This document shows positions 61,196 through 64,000 of a stretch of DNA of 64,000 bases, one piece after another. The notes under the pieces are model-generated. The model did not search any database, had not been told where the DNA came from, and saw only the letters and a program-made list of their open reading frames with translations. Every line of letters starts with the position of its first letter. Position 1 is the first letter of the stretch. Source of the DNA: JAWKMZ01 sp041391965 (GTDB lineage: Bacteria; Bacteroidota; Bacteroidia; Flavobacteriales; Flavobacteriaceae); assembly GCA_041391965.1 (NCBI GenBank), contig JAWKMZ010000005.1, forward strand, positions 149,921 to 213,920. Reading direction: 5' to 3'. Both the position numbers and the translations under genes were made by a program.

Positions 61196-61226
61196 CAAAG
61201 ATACGAAACGATTAGCCTTTTTGAAA
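61196..61226 (-). promoter_or_regulatory. Promoter of gyrB
   Basis: Minus-strand TATCTTTG (61203-61196) matches the -7 consensus. TTTC (one mismatch from TTTG) lies 19 bp upstream. The leader is about 70 bases. Confidence 0.6.
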
Positions 61227-61538
61227 GTTTTTTATCGATTATAGTTTAAAATTATCAACAGTTGTTAATTACTTAAAAGTGGCTTAAATCGATTAAAAAG
61301 TGGCTTAAATTTGATTTTAATAAATTTTAACATCTTCAAAAAATAGCAAAAAACTCAAAATCTCGTAGAGGTGATTATTTGGCTTCAAAAAAATCAGTTT
61401 TAACAGAAAAATTTATTCAAACAAACTTGACTTTAGGGAAAACCCTAAGTTTTTATTTCTATGAATTACCCTTATACGTAAACATTTTTATGTCAATACT
61501 TTAGCAATGTCTAACCGATATAATTAAATTTTTTTGCC

Positions 61539-64000
61539 ATGAAACAAACTTTACTTTTAAAATCTTGCCTAAACTATCTGCTGGCCTCAGTGATTTCAGC
61601 GCATGTTTTTGCCCAAAATATGGGCCAACTGGATACCACCTTCAACACCTTGGGAATAGAATTTGCTGGCGACACTGGTTTTAATGGCGGATGGCCCCAT
61701 CAATTTATTGAACAACCCGATGGCAAAATCTTAGTTGCAGGAAGCATGACGGAGACGCATTGGCACAAAACCTACAGTATAGCCAGAATCAACCCTAACG
61801 GAAGTTATGATGGTACCTTTGAAGTTTCAGACAAGATCAATACATCCAACTCAATCACTCCCGAAATTTACGCAATGGTATTACAACCTGATGGAAAAAT
61901 TGTGATGGTAGGTACGTTTACGCTTTACGAATCTACTTCAAGAATACGCATCATGCGACTCCATGCTGATGGACGTCTGGACACGAGCTTCAACCCAGGC
62001 ACGAGTGCCAATTTTACCATTAAAAAAGTAGTGATGCAAAGTGACGGAAAGTTTATCATTGGTGGCACGTTTACCTCATACAATGGAAATGCCATCAACA
62101 AAATTGCACGGCTCAACGCTGACGGAAGTTTTGATAATACATTCGTAGTTGGCACTGGTTTTAATAGCAACGTAAACGATATGTTAATTCAAGATGATGG
62201 CAAAATAATTGTCGTTGGCGATTTCACTCAATTTAATGGCCATCCACATTCTGGAGCTGTTCGTTTACATTCAGATGGCAGCTTAGACACCTCTTTTGTT
62301 CCCGATGCCGTTTCAAATGTATTGTGCATTGCCAAACAACCTGATGGGAAACTGCTGCTTGGTGGATGGTTTGACCAAGTTAATGGCTTCAACAGAAATT
62401 ACGTGACACGATTACATGCTGACGGAAGTTTGGACAATACTTTCATTCCTTCAAGTGGACCAGATACTTATGTGAATAAGATCCAGCCTTTAACCAATGG
62501 TAAAATTCTTATCAGTGGTGGGTTTGCAACTTACCAAGGCGTTACTTCAAAATATCTTGCAAGACTAAATGCTGATGGAAGTTTGGATACCTCATTTAAC
62601 CAAGACCTTGGTCTTAACGATGTTGCAACTGCCATCTACCAACTTAATAATGGTAAATATATAATTGGTGGTGTGTTTGAAACTTACAACAACGTTATGC
62701 GTGTTCATGTGTTACAATTGAATGAAAACGGAAGTTTGGACACGAGTTTTAACGATGGTAAAGGCACCGCAAAACTAAGTGCAACAAACAGCAGTGAAGT
62801 TTACAGTATTTCGACTTATGCCGATGGGCGCATTTTACTGGGTGGAAACTTTTCGCATTACAACTGTTTACCTTATAGCAAAATTGTACGCACCACTGAA
62901 AATGGGAGTATAGATGGCACTTTTCAACCGGGAACAGGAGCCAACAACGCAATATTGGCAACTAAAATTCAGCCCGATGGAAAAATTATAATTGCTGGAA
63001 CTTTCACCAATTATAACGGCACAAACATTAACCGTATTGCGAGATTGAACGCAGATGGCAGTTTAGATTCAAGTTTCAATGTAGGTACTGGTTCTAACGG
63101 CAAGGTTGATGCCCTTGCCATACAAAGTGATGGAAAAATTCTTATTGGCGGTTTGTTTACTGAATATAACGGATTGCAACGTTATTGTATTGCAAGACTT
63201 AATACTGATGGGAGCAATGATGGTACATTCAACATAGGACATACAGGTGCTTATGATGACATCAACAAAATTATAGTGCTACCTGATGGCAAAATCATGT
63301 TATTTGGCAAGTTTAGGTTTTACAATGAAGTGGCTTACAACCGTGTGATGCGCCTAAACCCTGATGGTTCACCAGACACTACATTTAATGCAATGGGAAC
63401 AGGAATAGACGGCACTTCTACTTTTTTTGAAATACACGATGCAGATATTCAAACAGATGGAAAACTAGTAATGTATGGAAATTTTAACTCTTATAATGGT
63501 GTTGCAAACAAATCGTTGATTAGAATTCATCCTGATGGCGGTTTGGACAACAGTTTTGAAATGAACGAGACCAATATAGCTCAATCTCTGAGTAAAGTGA
63601 AAGTGCTTTCAGATGGTAATATCTTGATCTCTGGCATTTATTTTTCCGACAGTGAAAAAATTGTTGAACTGTTTTCTACTGACGGTACAAGAGTCAATGA
63701 ATTTAACGAAAATGGCACCGGAATTTCTATACCAGATGGCAGTATTTACACCTCTACAATTGCACCTAACATTTATGCGCTGGACATACAACCTGATGGA
63801 AAAATAGTGATAGGTGGTTCGTTTCATTTTTATAATGAAACTTTGACTTCCAATGTGGCAAGATTACATTATGACAACTCAACATTAGGGATTCATAACT
63901 TAGACAGTACCACCCTAAAATTCCATCCAAACCCAACAAGTGATTTGGTACACTTTTCTGAAACAATTTCTGAAGTATCGGTTTATAATTTAGCCTTGCA
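61539..64000 (+). CDS. Delta-60 repeat protein with T9SS type A sorting domain (3' end missing)
   Basis: The frame starts with ATG at 61539, stays open to the window end (over 820 codons) and continues beyond. A signal peptide (MKQTLLLKSCLNYLLASVIS...FAQ) is followed by about 13 beta-propeller-like delta-60 units. Each has an NADGSLDTSFNPGTG-like header and an IQPDGKILIGGTF-like strand. After residue 790 the sequence becomes KFHPNPTSDLVHFSETISEV, the beginning of a Por-type (type A) C-terminal sorting domain, so the protein is secreted by T9SS and anchored or released at the surface. Function of such propeller proteins is mostly unknown. It is divergent from gyrB. Confidence 0.9.
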   Translation, partial: MKQTLLLKSCLNYLLASVISAHVFAQNMGQLDTTFNTLGIEFAGDTGFNGGWPHQFIEQPDGKILVAGSMTETHWHKTYSIARINPNGSYDGTFEVSDKINTSNSITPEIYAMVLQPDGKIVMVGTFTLYESTSRIRIMRLHADGRLDTSFNPGTSANFTIKKVVMQSDGKFIIGGTFTSYNGNAINKIARLNADGSFDNTFVVGTGFNSNVNDMLIQDDGKIIVVGDFTQFNGHPHSGAVRLHSDGSLDTSFVPDAVSNVLCIAKQPDGKLLLGGWFDQVNGFNRNYVTRLHADGSLDNTFIPSSGPDTYVNKIQPLTNGKILISGGFATYQGVTSKYLARLNADGSLDTSFNQDLGLNDVATAIYQLNNGKYIIGGVFETYNNVMRVHVLQLNENGSLDTSFNDGKGTAKLSATNSSEVYSISTYADGRILLGGNFSHYNCLPYSKIVRTTENGSIDGTFQPGTGANNAILATKIQPDGKIIIAGTFTNYNGTNINRIARLNADGSLDSSFNVGTGSNGKVDALAIQSDGKILIGGLFTEYNGLQRYCIARLNTDGSNDGTFNIGHTGAYDDINKIIVLPDGKIMLFGKFRFYNEVAYNRVMRLNPDGSPDTTFNAMGTGIDGTSTFFEIHDADIQTDGKLVMYGNFNSYNGVANKSLIRIHPDGGLDNSFEMNETNIAQSLSKVKVLSDGNILISGIYFSDSEKIVELFSTDGTRVNEFNENGTGISIPDGSIYTSTIAPNIYALDIQPDGKIVIGGSFHFYNETLTSNVARLHYDNSTLGIHNLDSTTLKFHPNPTSDLVHFSETISEVSVYNLAL

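Larger units (their letters stand above)
61120..61538. other. gyrB/delta-60 gene intergenic region
   Basis: This 419-bp AT-rich gap holds the gyrB promoter and leader hairpin and two near-identical direct repeats (ttaaaagtggcttaaat at 61273-61289 and ttaaaaagtggcttaaat at 61293-61310). A single DnaA-box-like ttatcaaca lies at about 61252. No coding frame or RNA gene was seen. No TAnnTTTG was found in front of the plus-strand gene. Confidence 0.6.

Noticed and set aside
61245..61315. Chromosomal replication origin
   Set aside because: Only one weak DnaA-box-like sequence and two short direct repeats are present. There is no box cluster, and gyrB adjacency alone is not evidence in this phylum.

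Overview
The window is a chromosomal stretch from a low-G+C member of the Bacteroidota, most likely a marine-type Flavobacteriaceae. The signs are SusC/SusD pairs, FecR with a Bacteroidetes-type ECF sigma factor, Bacteroidetes promoter elements (TTTG then TAnnTTTG about 20 bp later), no Shine-Dalgarno sequences, several TTG starts, T9SS-sorted surface proteins (a type B C-terminal domain and a type A domain), fused SecDF, archaeal-type ProS and BT_3928/DUF1599-type proteins. Genus was not determined.

Layout. 1-5.3 kb: the 3' end of an outer-membrane beta-barrel gene, a 630-bp gap with four terminator-like hairpins, fabH-like and htpG. 5.3-18.1 kb: a probable acquired island, visibly richer in G+C by eye. 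It runs from a truncated class V aminotransferase through DsbD, a TlpA-like lipoprotein, SusD, SusC with an STN domain, FecR anti-sigma and ECF sigma to an IntDOT-like tyrosine recombinase beside tRNA-Arg. 18.2-22.3 kb: a reactive-sulfur module of Crp/Fnr regulator, two YeeE/YedE half transporters, a TauE/SafE permease and a CstB-like persulfide dioxygenase-rhodanese. Two promoters in it carry Crp-type palindromes at matching spacing. 22.3-38.5 kb: housekeeping genes (clpS, prmA, tpiA, an oligopeptide-type permease, BT_3928, DUF1599, folP, cdaA, ABC exporter, truA, phosphodiesterase, rho, tRNA-Glu, rpsT, proS). 38.5-49 kb: surface genes, namely a Tyr/Gly-repeat lipoprotein, a FadL-type porin and a giant T9SS adhesin whose 3' 2.9 kb is broken by many frameshifts. 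49-61 kb: folE, cysS, yidD, lgt, DUF192, secDF, a small SecD-like protein, mdh, DUF6588 and gyrB. 61.5 kb to the end: a delta-60-repeat T9SS protein that runs off the window.

How genes work together. In the island, sigma/FecR/SusC look like a signal-transducing uptake switch, and DsbD plus the TlpA lipoprotein look like a thiol-reduction arm for the same system. In the sulfur module, imported or endogenous sulfane sulfur would be oxidised by the CstB-like enzyme and sulfite exported by TauE/SafE, under the linked Crp-type regulator. The most promising items for follow-up are that regulatory circuit, the redox-coupled SusCD island, the small SecD-P1-like protein upstream of secDF, and the homopolymer-indel cluster in the adhesin, which probably reflects consensus error rather than gene decay. 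No CRISPR array, insertion sequence or rRNA operon was seen.
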